Shown: piece after piece, positions 6,463-13,308 of the stretch | How the letters are laid out: every line of letters starts with the position of its first letter | Numbering within the stretch: the stretch's first letter is position 1 | DNA from: Syntrophus sp964555065 | Lineage (GTDB): Bacteria; Desulfobacterota; Syntrophia; Syntrophales; Syntrophaceae | NCBI GenBank assembly: GCA_964555065.1 | Contig: CAZKRB010000041.1 | Location: 1-29,575, forward strand | Direction of reading: 5' to 3' | DNA length: 29,575 nucleotides | The notes under the pieces: generated by a model | What the model saw: only the letters and a program-made list of their open reading frames with translations | Databases searched by the model: none | Told to the model about the DNA's origin: nothing | Program-made: the position numbers and the translations under genes

Positions 6463-7830
6463 ATGAGTAAAGATAATGAGGTTCAGACTCAGATCATCCT
6501 TGACAGCATTGCGGACGGGGTTTTCACCGTTGATTCTCACTGGAGGATCACCTCTTTTAACCGCACGGCGGAAAAAATAACCGGCAGGACCCGGCAGGAG
6601 GCCCTGGGAAAGCATTGCCGGGACGTCTTCAAGGCCGGCATCTGCGAAAGCCATTGCGCGCTCCGGCACACCTTCGAAACCGGAGAGCCCATTGTCAACC
6701 AATCGATTTTCATTGAAAATTCCAAGGGACAGCGCGTGCCCGTAAGCATCTCCACGGCTCTGCTAAAAAATAAAAAAAACCGGGTGATCGGCGGGGTTGA
6801 GACGTTCAGGGATCTCAGCCTGGTGGAAGATCTCCGCAAGGAGCTGTACAACCGTCAGTCCTTTCATGACATCATCAGCAAAAACAAAGAGATGCATCGC
6901 CTCTTCCACATCGTAAAGCAGCTCTCCGACAGTGATGCCACCGTCATCCTTGTCGGCGAAAGCGGAACGGGAAAGGAACTTTTTGCCAAGGCCATTCATT
7001 CCGAAAGTTCAAGAAAGGATGGACCCATCATCCCCATCAACTGCGGCGCGATGCCGGATACGCTCCTTGAGTCGGAACTGTTCGGATACAAAGCCGGCGC
7101 CTTTACAGACGCCAGGAGAGACAAGCCCGGACGGATAACTCTCGCTCATGGCGGCACTCTTTTTCTGGACGAGATCGGTGAAATCTCCCAGGCCATGCAG
7201 GTCAGACTCCTCCGCGTCCTCCAGGAGAAGGTCTTTGAACCACTGGGAGGAACAAAATCGGAGAAAGTGGACGTCCGGATCATTGCGGCAACCAACAGAG
7301 ATTTAGAAACGCTGGTCAGAGAAGGGTCCTTCCGGAAGGATTTTTACTACCGGATCAACGTGGTAAGGCTTACTCTCCCCCCTCTGAGGGACAGAAAGGA
7401 AGATATCCCCCTTTTAGCGGAACACTTCATCAGCAAATTTAACCGCCGCAAGGGGAAAGACATTCTAGGCCTTAAACCGGAGGCGCTGGCGATCCTCATG
7501 TCCTATGATTATCCCGGCAATATCCGGGAGTTGGAAAACATAATCGAATATGCCATGGTCGTCTGCAAAAACAGTTTCATCGGCATCGAGCACCTCCCCG
7601 ACACCCTGGTCCAAGGCTCAAACCGTGAAAGGCTGGAATCCCCTTCCTCGAAACAGCCACCGAATTCCATGAAGGGGCATGAAAAGGAGTTCATTTATAA
7701 TACGCTCGCAGAAAACAACTGGAGCAGGAAACGGGCGGCAGCCCAACTGGGCATTCATCCTGCGACACTTTGGCGAAAGATCAAGCGACTGCAGATCGAG
7801 CTTCCCAGACAGGATGGACGCCATCGGTAA
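6463..7830 (+). CDS. OrpR-like sigma-54-dependent activator with Cys-containing PAS domain
   Basis: A 455-aa NtrC-family activator. Residues ~8-125 form a PAS domain containing Cys52, Cys61 and Cys65 in the GKHCRDVFKAGICESHC stretch. The AAA+ domain has Walker A GESGTGKE (165-172), the sigma-54 contact loop as GAFTDA (212-217, usually GAFTGA) and Walker B GGTLFLDEIGE (230-240). A Fis-type helix-turn-helix (NWSRKRAAAQLGI) ends the protein. In Desulfovibrio vulgaris the OrpR protein (DVU2106) of this layout senses redox through a PAS-bound Fe-S cluster and turns on the orp operons. Here a large inverted repeat and a -24/-12 promoter lie just downstream, ahead of the MinD-type ATPase genes, which fits the same control. 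Assigning it as OrpR is inference from architecture and context. Confidence 0.87.
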   Translation: MSKDNEVQTQIILDSIADGVFTVDSHWRITSFNRTAEKITGRTRQEALGKHCRDVFKAGICESHCALRHTFETGEPIVNQSIFIENSKGQRVPVSISTALLKNKKNRVIGGVETFRDLSLVEDLRKELYNRQSFHDIISKNKEMHRLFHIVKQLSDSDATVILVGESGTGKELFAKAIHSESSRKDGPIIPINCGAMPDTLLESELFGYKAGAFTDARRDKPGRITLAHGGTLFLDEIGEISQAMQVRLLRVLQEKVFEPLGGTKSEKVDVRIIAATNRDLETLVREGSFRKDFYYRINVVRLTLPPLRDRKEDIPLLAEHFISKFNRRKGKDILGLKPEALAILMSYDYPGNIRELENIIEYAMVVCKNSFIGIEHLPDTLVQGSNRERLESPSSKQPPNSMKGHEKEFIYNTLAENNWSRKRAAAQLGIHPATLWRKIKRLQIELPRQDGRHR

Positions 7831-7849
7831 CTCCTCACCATAACGTTGC

Positions 7850-7893
7850 ATCATTGCAGTTATGCAACTTTTCTATTGCATAACTGCAATGAT
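7850..7893. promoter_or_regulatory. perfect 18-bp inverted repeat, candidate activator site
   Basis: ATCATTGCAGTTATGCAA (7850-7867) and its exact reverse complement (7876-7893) flank an 8-base spacer. The left arm with one more base pair on each side also contains GTTGCAT and ATGCAAC as an inner near-palindrome, so each arm could bind a dimer. It begins 20 bases after the stop codon of the sigma-54 activator and lies about 95-140 bases upstream of the -24 element at 7988. It has no T-run, so a terminator role is less likely, although the RNA would form a strong hairpin. Similar motifs occur at 1759-1813. Confidence 0.65.
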
Positions 7894-7987
7894 AGTGCCG
7901 CCTTAAGACGCCTTCCAAAACGGGGCCTGATATTTTTCATTAAAGATAACAAAAAGATAGAAAGAAAATCAGCACTCATGGTCATCA

Positions 7988-8002
7988 TGGCATAACAAAT
8001 GC
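7988..8002 (+). promoter_or_regulatory. sigma-54 (-24/-12) promoter of the MinD/NifX operon
   Basis: TGGCATAACAAATGC matches TGGCAC-N5-TTGC at all but two positions, with exactly ten bases between GG (7989-7990) and GC (8001-8002). Transcription would begin near 8014, leaving a leader of about 185 bases to the gene at 8199. The rest of the 368-base gap (7831-8198) holds the inverted repeat upstream and no convincing gene. Confidence 0.6.
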
Positions 8003-8198
8003 CCTATAGACACTTCGTTAAGCGCATTTTCATGTTGTCTGGCGACATCCTCCCCAGCCTCCATTCGGACGGGAACTTCGAAAAGAGTCGGAAAGGCTGC
8101 CGTCAGGACATTCCCTTCTGTGCGGGAGGGCAGGCTGAAAGCCTGATCTCCGAGCCGGGCGGTTATGGGGCTGCGCATCAAAAAGACCGGAGATTTTT

Positions 8199-9050
8199 AT
8201 GATTATCAGCGTGGCAAGCGGCAAAGGAGGAACGGGAAAAACAACGGTGGCGACCAATCTTGCCGTCTCCATCGGCGGAAAGGTTCGTCTTCTTGACTGT
8301 GACGTGGAAGAGCCCAATGCCCATCTGTTTATCAACCCGCTCTTTGAAGCGCCCCAGACCGTTTCCACACCCGTCCCTGAAATCGATGGGGAGAAGTGCA
8401 CTCACTGCGGAAAATGCGCGGAGATCTGCCAGTTCAGGGCCATCGTCGATTTAGGCGAGATCATGCTGTCCTTTGAGCATCTCTGTCACAGCTGCGGTGG
8501 CTGCATGAGGGTGTGCCCCGTGGACGCCATCCGCTGGAAGGATCGGGAATTGGGGACGATCCGGAAGGGGCTTTGCAACGGCCTGGAGTTCATCGAAGGA
8601 AACTTGAGGATAGGCGAGGCCATGTCTCCCCCGCTTATCAGGAAAGTCCGCTCCCACGAAACAAGGGATGGACTGACCATCATTGATGCGCCGCCCGGCA
8701 CCTCCTGCCCTGTGATCGCGGCCATGAAGAGCGCCGACTTCATCCTGCTGGTCACGGAACCGACCCCCTTCGGATTGCATGATCTGAAGCTGGCGTTGGG
8801 TGCGGTCAGGATCCTCGGCATTCCCTGTGCCCTGGTGATCAACCGCGCGGATATGGGGGATGACAAGGTCAAGGAATATGCCCTGGAGGAGTCCATTCCG
8901 GTTTTAATGGAAATCCCCTTTCAGCGGGAGATTGCCGAGGCCTATTCGCGGGGCGAACTTCTGGTTGAGCGCATGCCCGAATGGAAAGAAAAATTCCTCG
9001 GGTTGTATCGCCAAATCGAGGAAACAGTGAAACGGGGAAGCTGCTCATGA
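8199..9050 (+). CDS. MinD-superfamily P-loop ATPase with inserted 2x[4Fe-4S] ferredoxin domain (first of pair)
   Basis: A 283-aa COG1149-type protein. Deviant Walker A GKGGTGKTT is at residues 8-16, and LLDCDVEEPN follows as the switch. A ferredoxin insertion carries two 4-Cys motifs: Cys67, 70, 73, 77 and Cys96, 99, 102, 106. The ATPase fold resumes with IIDAPPGTSCPV and TEPTPFGLHDL. Pairs of such ATPases are part of the D. vulgaris orp cluster; they are thought to couple ATP use to Fe-S or metal-cluster handling, but the reaction is unproven. GGAG precedes the start. Its last four bases overlap the second ATPase gene. Confidence 0.9.
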   Translation: MIISVASGKGGTGKTTVATNLAVSIGGKVRLLDCDVEEPNAHLFINPLFEAPQTVSTPVPEIDGEKCTHCGKCAEICQFRAIVDLGEIMLSFEHLCHSCGGCMRVCPVDAIRWKDRELGTIRKGLCNGLEFIEGNLRIGEAMSPPLIRKVRSHETRDGLTIIDAPPGTSCPVIAAMKSADFILLVTEPTPFGLHDLKLALGAVRILGIPCALVINRADMGDDKVKEYALEESIPVLMEIPFQREIAEAYSRGELLVERMPEWKEKFLGLYRQIEETVKRGSCS

Positions 9051-9910
9051 AAGAATTGGTCGTAATCAGCGGGAAAGGAGGGACGGGCAAGACAAGCCTG
9101 ACCGCCGCCTTTGCCTCTCTCGCAAAAAACATGGTCCTTTGCGACGCCGATGTGGATGCCGCCGATCTCCATCTGCTCATGGCCCCGGAGATTATTGAAA
9201 GGCACGAATTCCAGGGTGGTCACGAGGCTGTCATCAATAAAGAGAAATGTACGCGATGCGGCCTTTGCCGGGATTTGTGCAACTGGAGCGCCATTGATGA
9301 AGAGTTCAAGATCGCGCCTCTGGATTGCGAAGGCTGCGGCGTCTGCGTGTACTTCTGCCCGGAAAAGGCCATCGATTTCCCCATAAAAACCTGCGGGGAA
9401 TGGTTTATCTCCGATACGCGTTTCGGCCCCATGGTCCATGCGAGACTGGGGATCGCCGAGGAGAATTCCGGGCGCCTGGTCACCGTCGTCAGGCAGCAGG
9501 CAGCCAAGCTGGCAGAAGCAAGGGAGCTTGACCTGATCTTGACCGATGGGCCACCGGGGATAGGCTGTCCGGTCATTGCATCCATCACCGCGGCCAATGC
9601 CGTACTGATCGTTGTGGAGCCGACCTTGTCGGGGAAGCACGACATGATGAGGGTCGCAGAACTTGCGGAAAACTTCAGGGTTTCCGCCCTGATCTGCGTC
9701 AACAAATTTGATCTGAACGAGAAGGAGTCCAAGGCCATTGAAGGGATTGCCCGAGAGAGGAGCATGGAGGTCCTTCCCGGAATCCCTTTCGATCCCGTTT
9801 TTACCAAGGCCATGATTCAGGGACAGACCCTGCTGGAATATGATCCCCGATGCGAAGCGTCCCAGAGGGTCCGTCAAATATGGAAAAGAGTTGCGGAAAG
9901 GCTGGAGTGA
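9047..9910 (+). CDS. MinD-superfamily P-loop ATPase with inserted 2x[4Fe-4S] ferredoxin domain (second of pair)
   Basis: A 287-aa paralogue of the preceding ATPase. Walker A SGKGGTGKTS lies at residues 8-17, DADVDAADLH follows, and the ferredoxin insertion has Cys68, 71, 74, 78 and Cys94, 97, 100, 104. In the first cluster motif the usual Pro after the last Cys is Asn (CN). Later parts include TDGPPGIGCPV and VEPTLSGKHDM. The start ATG overlaps the TGA of the upstream gene, so translation is coupled and a heterodimer is likely. An in-frame ATG at 8981 lies inside the upstream gene and is not used here. Confidence 0.9.
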   Translation: MKELVVISGKGGTGKTSLTAAFASLAKNMVLCDADVDAADLHLLMAPEIIERHEFQGGHEAVINKEKCTRCGLCRDLCNWSAIDEEFKIAPLDCEGCGVCVYFCPEKAIDFPIKTCGEWFISDTRFGPMVHARLGIAEENSGRLVTVVRQQAAKLAEARELDLILTDGPPGIGCPVIASITAANAVLIVVEPTLSGKHDMMRVAELAENFRVSALICVNKFDLNEKESKAIEGIARERSMEVLPGIPFDPVFTKAMIQGQTLLEYDPRCEASQRVRQIWKRVAERLE

Positions 9911-9963
9911 AAGGGTCGCTCCATAAAGAATAAAATTTAGCGGCATCAAGGAGGATATGGAAA

Positions 9964-10344
9964 ATGAAAGATGGAAGAATAGCGGTCCCGTCTATGGAAG
10001 CCGGGGGGCTGGATGGACACAGGTCGGGTCATTTCGGCCATTGTGATGTCTTTACCCTGGTGGATGTCAAAAACGGCGAGATTGAAAAGGTCACCACCCT
10101 TGCAAATCAGAGCCACATCCAGGGGGGCTGCATGGTCCCGGTTAATCTCCTGGCGCAGCACAAGGTCAATGCCCTCGTTGTAGGCGGCATCGGCTTGAGG
10201 CCCCTGATGGGTTTCCGGCAGGTCGGAATCGATGTGTATTACGACGCGACCCGGCCGGAAATCAGACCCGTTGTTGAAGACCTCGTCGCTGGACTGCTGC
10301 CCAAGATCGAGGACAACCAGGTCTGCGGCGGCGGTGGACGCTGA
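9964..10344 (+). CDS. NifX/Orp-like dinitrogenase FeMo-cofactor biosynthesis domain protein
   Basis: A 126-aa single-domain protein of the NifX/NifB-C family. It opens RIAVPSMEAGGLDG and includes SGHFGHCDVFTLVDV, VNALVVGGIGLRPLMGF and IDVYYDA. It ends in a Gly-rich tail with one Cys (VCGGGGR), as in several Orp-type proteins that carry metal-sulfur clusters. A very strong ribosome site (AAGGAGGA) precedes the start. It lies downstream of the paired ferredoxin-ATPases and 16 bases before another NifX-like gene. Confidence 0.87.
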   Translation: MKDGRIAVPSMEAGGLDGHRSGHFGHCDVFTLVDVKNGEIEKVTTLANQSHIQGGCMVPVNLLAQHKVNALVVGGIGLRPLMGFRQVGIDVYYDATRPEIRPVVEDLVAGLLPKIEDNQVCGGGGR

Positions 10345-10360
10345 GCGAAGGGAGATAAAG

Positions 10361-10720
10361 ATGAAAATTGCCGTTACATCACAGGGCAAAGAGCTTGATT
10401 CCCCCGTGGACCCCCGCTTCGGCAGGGCCGCCTACGTCCTGATCGTCGATTCGGAGACCTTGAGTTTTGAGGTCCTGGACAACAAGGAAAACGTCGATTC
10501 GCTGAAGGGAGCCGGCATCCAGGCCGCGGCCAATGTCCACAGCAAAGGCGCCGAGGTTCTGCTTACGGGCTTTTGCGGCCCCAATGCCTTCAAGACCTTG
10601 AATGCCGCCGGCGTCAAGGTGGCAAACGATGCCTCCGGAACGGTAAGGGAAGCGGTTCAGGCATTCCTTGAGGGGAAGCTGGTTTTTGCAGACAAGGCAA
10701 ATGCGGAAGGACACTGGTAA
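10361..10720 (+). CDS. NifX/Orp-like dinitrogenase FeMo-cofactor biosynthesis domain protein
   Basis: A 119-aa NifX-family protein. It opens MKIAVTSQGKELDSPVDPRF with FGRAAYVLIVD next, then GAGIQAAANVHSKGAEVLLTGFCGPNA in two adjacent pieces, and ends in a short charged tail. The DPRFGRA motif marks the subgroup of small archaeal/bacterial stand-alone members. ATG 10361 is chosen because the fold starts there and AAGGGAGA precedes it. It is the last gene before a strong terminator. Together with the genes at 1939 and 9964 it makes three members of the family in one locus. Confidence 0.87.
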   Translation: MKIAVTSQGKELDSPVDPRFGRAAYVLIVDSETLSFEVLDNKENVDSLKGAGIQAAANVHSKGAEVLLTGFCGPNAFKTLNAAGVKVANDASGTVREAVQAFLEGKLVFADKANAEGHW

Positions 10721-10760
10721 AAATTAACCCAAAATTAACCCGGGAAGTGTCACCGGAGGG

Positions 10761-10818
10761 GTGCAGGGCGCAGGGCGAGAGGATGAATTGCCTGCTCGCC
10801 TCCGTCCCTGCACTTTTT
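10761..10818 (+). terminator. strong intrinsic terminator of the MinD/NifX operon
   Basis: GTGCAGGG (10761-10768) pairs with CCCTGCAC (10806-10813). An inner stem GGCGAGAGG/CCTGCTCGCC extends it, and TTTTT follows the outer stem. Confidence 0.75.
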
Positions 10819-10854
10819 CCTTGGTGATGCTTCAATGCAGATCAGAGGAATTTC

Positions 10855-11232
10855 ATGCTGAAGTTATTATTGGTGAGCCGTAATGAAGGCGCATTGAGCA
10901 TTCTGTCTTCGGCGCTGAGCGGAAAAGGCGATATTGAATGGGAGGTGCTCACCTCCGGAGAAAAAGCCCTGGCCGCGCTTTCAAGCAAGGCGGTCGATCT
11001 TGTTGTCGCCGACGAAGACCTGGGAGACATGACGGCTCTCGAACTGTCAAGAAGACTGCTCAGAATCAATCCCATGATCAATTGCGCCCTTGTGAGCAGC
11101 CTGTCCCCGGAAGAATTCCATGAGGCCAGTGAAGGACTCGGCATTATCGCCCAGTTGCCGGAGCACCCGGATGGAGAAGATGCCGAAACGTTAATTCAAA
11201 TCCTGAAAAGCATCAAGGGGATGCTGGCTTGA
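10855..11232 (+). CDS. degenerate response-regulator receiver-like protein
   Basis: A 125-aa single-domain protein with a CheY-like pattern: LKLLLVSRNEGAL as first strand, VDLVVADEDLGDMTALEL around the usual phospho-Asp, INCALVSSLS as the fourth strand. The acidic pair at the end of strand 1 is replaced (SRNE) and the conserved Lys-Pro near the end is replaced by QLPEHP. The Asp in VVADED could still be phosphorylated, but the missing partners suggest a pseudo-receiver that signals by protein contact. AGAGGAA precedes the start. The isochorismatase-like gene follows after 24 bases, so they may share a transcript. Confidence 0.6.
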   Translation: MLKLLLVSRNEGALSILSSALSGKGDIEWEVLTSGEKALAALSSKAVDLVVADEDLGDMTALELSRRLLRINPMINCALVSSLSPEEFHEASEGLGIIAQLPEHPDGEDAETLIQILKSIKGMLA

Positions 11233-11256
11233 TCAACTTCGGAAAGGTCTTCTCTT

Positions 11257-11817
11257 GTGAAACCTGCAGTCATCGTTATCGATATGGTCAAGGATACACT
11301 GGATGTTCCTGATCCGCTACCCATCACGACTTTTGCCCGGGCCATCGTACCCGCCATCAATCGTCTTACCGAAGAGGCGCGGAAGCAGGCGATACCCGTT
11401 ATTTTTTCCACGGACAGCTTTCTGGAGGGGGATTTCATTTTCAAGGGGAGAATGAAGGAACACAGCATCCGCGGCACCGAGGGCGCCGACGTGACCGACC
11501 GGCTGGTCAGGGCCCCCACGGACATCTGGCTGCCCAAGCGCCGCTTCAGCGCTTTTTATAAAACCGACCTGGATCAGACACTGAGCCTTTACGGGGTGGA
11601 TACCCTGGCGGTCACAGGAATCGCCACCCACTGGTGCGTTCTCACGACGGTCCTGGATGCGCTGTCCCACGATTTTTCCGCCTTTTTTATCGAGGACTGT
11701 TGCGCCTCCCATAAGCGAGAGGTCCATGAAAATACCCTGAACTCCTACCGCCACAATCCGCTCTACCCTCTGCTGCAGGTCATGACCGCCGACGCGCTGC
11801 TGCAGGAACTGGATTGA
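11257..11817 (+). CDS. isochorismatase-family cysteine hydrolase
   Basis: A 186-aa alpha/beta hydrolase of the nicotinamidase/isochorismatase superfamily. The catalytic triad is visible as Asp9 (VIDMV), Lys94 (LPKRRFSAF) and Cys127 (TGIATHWCVLT), with the preceding GIAT holding the usual cis-peptide. Members cleave amides or vinyl ethers, for example nicotinamide to nicotinate; the substrate cannot be told here. The start is GTG with GGAAAGG nine bases upstream. aroG-type DAHP synthase follows downstream, but that alone does not show a chorismate role. Confidence 0.88.
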   Translation: MKPAVIVIDMVKDTLDVPDPLPITTFARAIVPAINRLTEEARKQAIPVIFSTDSFLEGDFIFKGRMKEHSIRGTEGADVTDRLVRAPTDIWLPKRRFSAFYKTDLDQTLSLYGVDTLAVTGIATHWCVLTTVLDALSHDFSAFFIEDCCASHKREVHENTLNSYRHNPLYPLLQVMTADALLQELD

Positions 11818-11893
11818 GCTTCCGGCAACGGATAAGGGCCTGTCTGCAGAATCTCTCTTGGCATCGGGGAGCGGCTTGTGATAAACAGAGGAT

Positions 11894-11924
11894 AAGAGAG
11901 CCTGCAAAAGGGGGCTTTTCTCTT
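11894..11924 (+). other. leader hairpin ahead of DAHP synthase
   Basis: AAGAGA-GCC (11894-11902) can pair with GGC and TCTCTT (11913-11915, 11919-11924) with a three-T bulge. It ends about 16 bases before the DAHP synthase start and could affect translation or be chance. Confidence 0.2.
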
Positions 11925-11940
11925 CGACAACCGGGAAACC

Positions 11941-13014
11941 ATGAAGATGATCCAGACCAACAACCTCAAAATAAAGCGCATCACCCCCGTGGTCGCCCCC
12001 CGGGACCTGAGAGAGGTTTTCCCCGTCTCCGACGCGGCGGGACGGTTTGTGATCGAGAGCCGCCAGCAGATCACGGATATTCTGAAAGGACAGGATCCGC
12101 GGCTCATGGTGGTCGTGGGGCCCTGCTCTATTCATGACCCCAAGGCCACTCTTGAATATGCCGACCGCCTGTCCTCCCTCGCCCTGGAGCTTTCCGACCA
12201 GCTCTTCCTCGTCATGCGGGTCTACTTTGAAAAACCCCGCACCACCATCGGATGGAAAGGATTGATCAACGATCCGGACATGGACGGCACCCACCAGATC
12301 TCCAAGGGGCTGGGCATTGCGAGGAACCTGCTCTGCGCCGTCACGGAAAAGAAACTGCCCATCGCCACGGAAATGCTGGATCCCATCACCCCCGAATACC
12401 TGGCCGATCTGCTGAGCTGGGGAGCGATCGGCGCCCGCACCACCGAATCACAGCCTCACCGGGAAATGGCCAGCGGGCTTTCCTTCCCCGTCGGCTTCAA
12501 GAACGGGACCGACGGCAACCTGCAGATCGCCGTGGATGCGATCCGGTCGGCCCTCCATCCGCACAGCTTCCTCGGCATCGACAAGGATGGCAAAAGCGCC
12601 ATTCTCCAGACGGAGGGGAACCCCGATCTCCACATCGTGCTCCGGGGCGGTTCGAAAAAGCCTAATTACCTGCCGGAGGACATTGCGCGGACGGTGGACC
12701 TGATGAAGCTGGCCCAGCTCTCCCCCAGCATCATGGTGGACTGCAGCCACGGAAATTCAGGAAAGGATTACCGGAAGCAGCCCCTCGTCCTGGACCGGAT
12801 TCTGTCGCAGATAGAAGCCGGCCAGGGAAACATCTCCGGGGTGATGATTGAAAGCAATCTGGAAGCGGGAAATCAGTCGATTCCCCAAAATCCTGCCCTG
12901 CTCAGGTACGGCGTCTCCATCACCGATCCCTGCCTTGACTGGCAGACGACGGAAGCGATGCTGCGCCAGGCATGTGAGAGGCTCAAGGCCTGCGGCGGCA
13001 GACCCGTCTCCTGA
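11941..13014 (+). CDS. aroG: class I (AroG-type) 3-deoxy-7-phosphoheptulonate synthase
   Basis: A 357-aa DAHP synthase that condenses phosphoenolpyruvate with erythrose 4-phosphate, the first step of aromatic amino acid synthesis. Recognisable parts are VVGPCSIHD (residues 58-66, with the metal-ligand Cys62), RVYFEKPRTTIGWKGL for PEP and E4P binding, GARTTESQPHRE, GFKNGTDG and DCSHGNS. Length and the N-terminal extension (SRQQITDIL) match the E. coli AroG/F/H class, which is feedback-inhibited through that N-terminus. No strong ribosome site is seen (GGGAAACC only). A terminator follows directly. Confidence 0.95.
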   Translation: MKMIQTNNLKIKRITPVVAPRDLREVFPVSDAAGRFVIESRQQITDILKGQDPRLMVVVGPCSIHDPKATLEYADRLSSLALELSDQLFLVMRVYFEKPRTTIGWKGLINDPDMDGTHQISKGLGIARNLLCAVTEKKLPIATEMLDPITPEYLADLLSWGAIGARTTESQPHREMASGLSFPVGFKNGTDGNLQIAVDAIRSALHPHSFLGIDKDGKSAILQTEGNPDLHIVLRGGSKKPNYLPEDIARTVDLMKLAQLSPSIMVDCSHGNSGKDYRKQPLVLDRILSQIEAGQGNISGVMIESNLEAGNQSIPQNPALLRYGVSITDPCLDWQTTEAMLRQACERLKACGGRPVS

Positions 13015-13020
13015 AGGCTC

Positions 13021-13060
13021 ACCGGCATGCGGAGAGGCTGTGGATGCCGGTCGCGTTTTT
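13021..13060 (+). terminator. intrinsic terminator after DAHP synthase
   Basis: ACCGGCAT (13021-13028) and ATGCCGGT (13044-13051) form a perfect 8-bp stem with a 15-base loop; CGCG and TTTTT follow. Confidence 0.6.
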
Positions 13061-13214
13061 CAGCCGTTCAGCCGGGTCAAGGTGACGTCAAAGTCGACCA
13101 AGTAACAGCAAATATCAAACACTTACGTTAAAAAGAATTGTTTCCATTTTTATGAAGTGAAATCAATTTGTCATGCTTTTAAATGACTTGATCCTGAGCC
13201 GGGTTTTCTTTCCC

Positions 13215-13243
13215 TTGACATCCCCTCTCCCTTACCCTACATT
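13215..13243 (+). promoter_or_regulatory. sigma-70-type promoter of the branching enzyme gene
   Basis: TTGACA (13215-13220) is a perfect -35 box; a 17-base spacer leads to TACATT (13238-13243). Start would fall near 13250, giving a ~60-base leader. The remainder of the gap (13061-13214) is AT-rich without a gene. Confidence 0.6.
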
Positions 13244-13308
13244 TTAAATACTGAAATAAGATATTCTCGCAAATCCGGCCGCGTCCGGAAAACAATCCGC
13301 GCCCCTTT

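Noticed and set aside
5701..6702. Long minus-strand open frame opposite the scaffold genes
   Set aside because: It lies antisense to two clear Fe-S scaffold genes and shows no protein family features.
7999..8202. 67-aa plus-strand frame ahead of the first MinD-type gene
   Set aside because: Its start lies within the -12 element of the sigma-54 promoter and it has no ribosome site.
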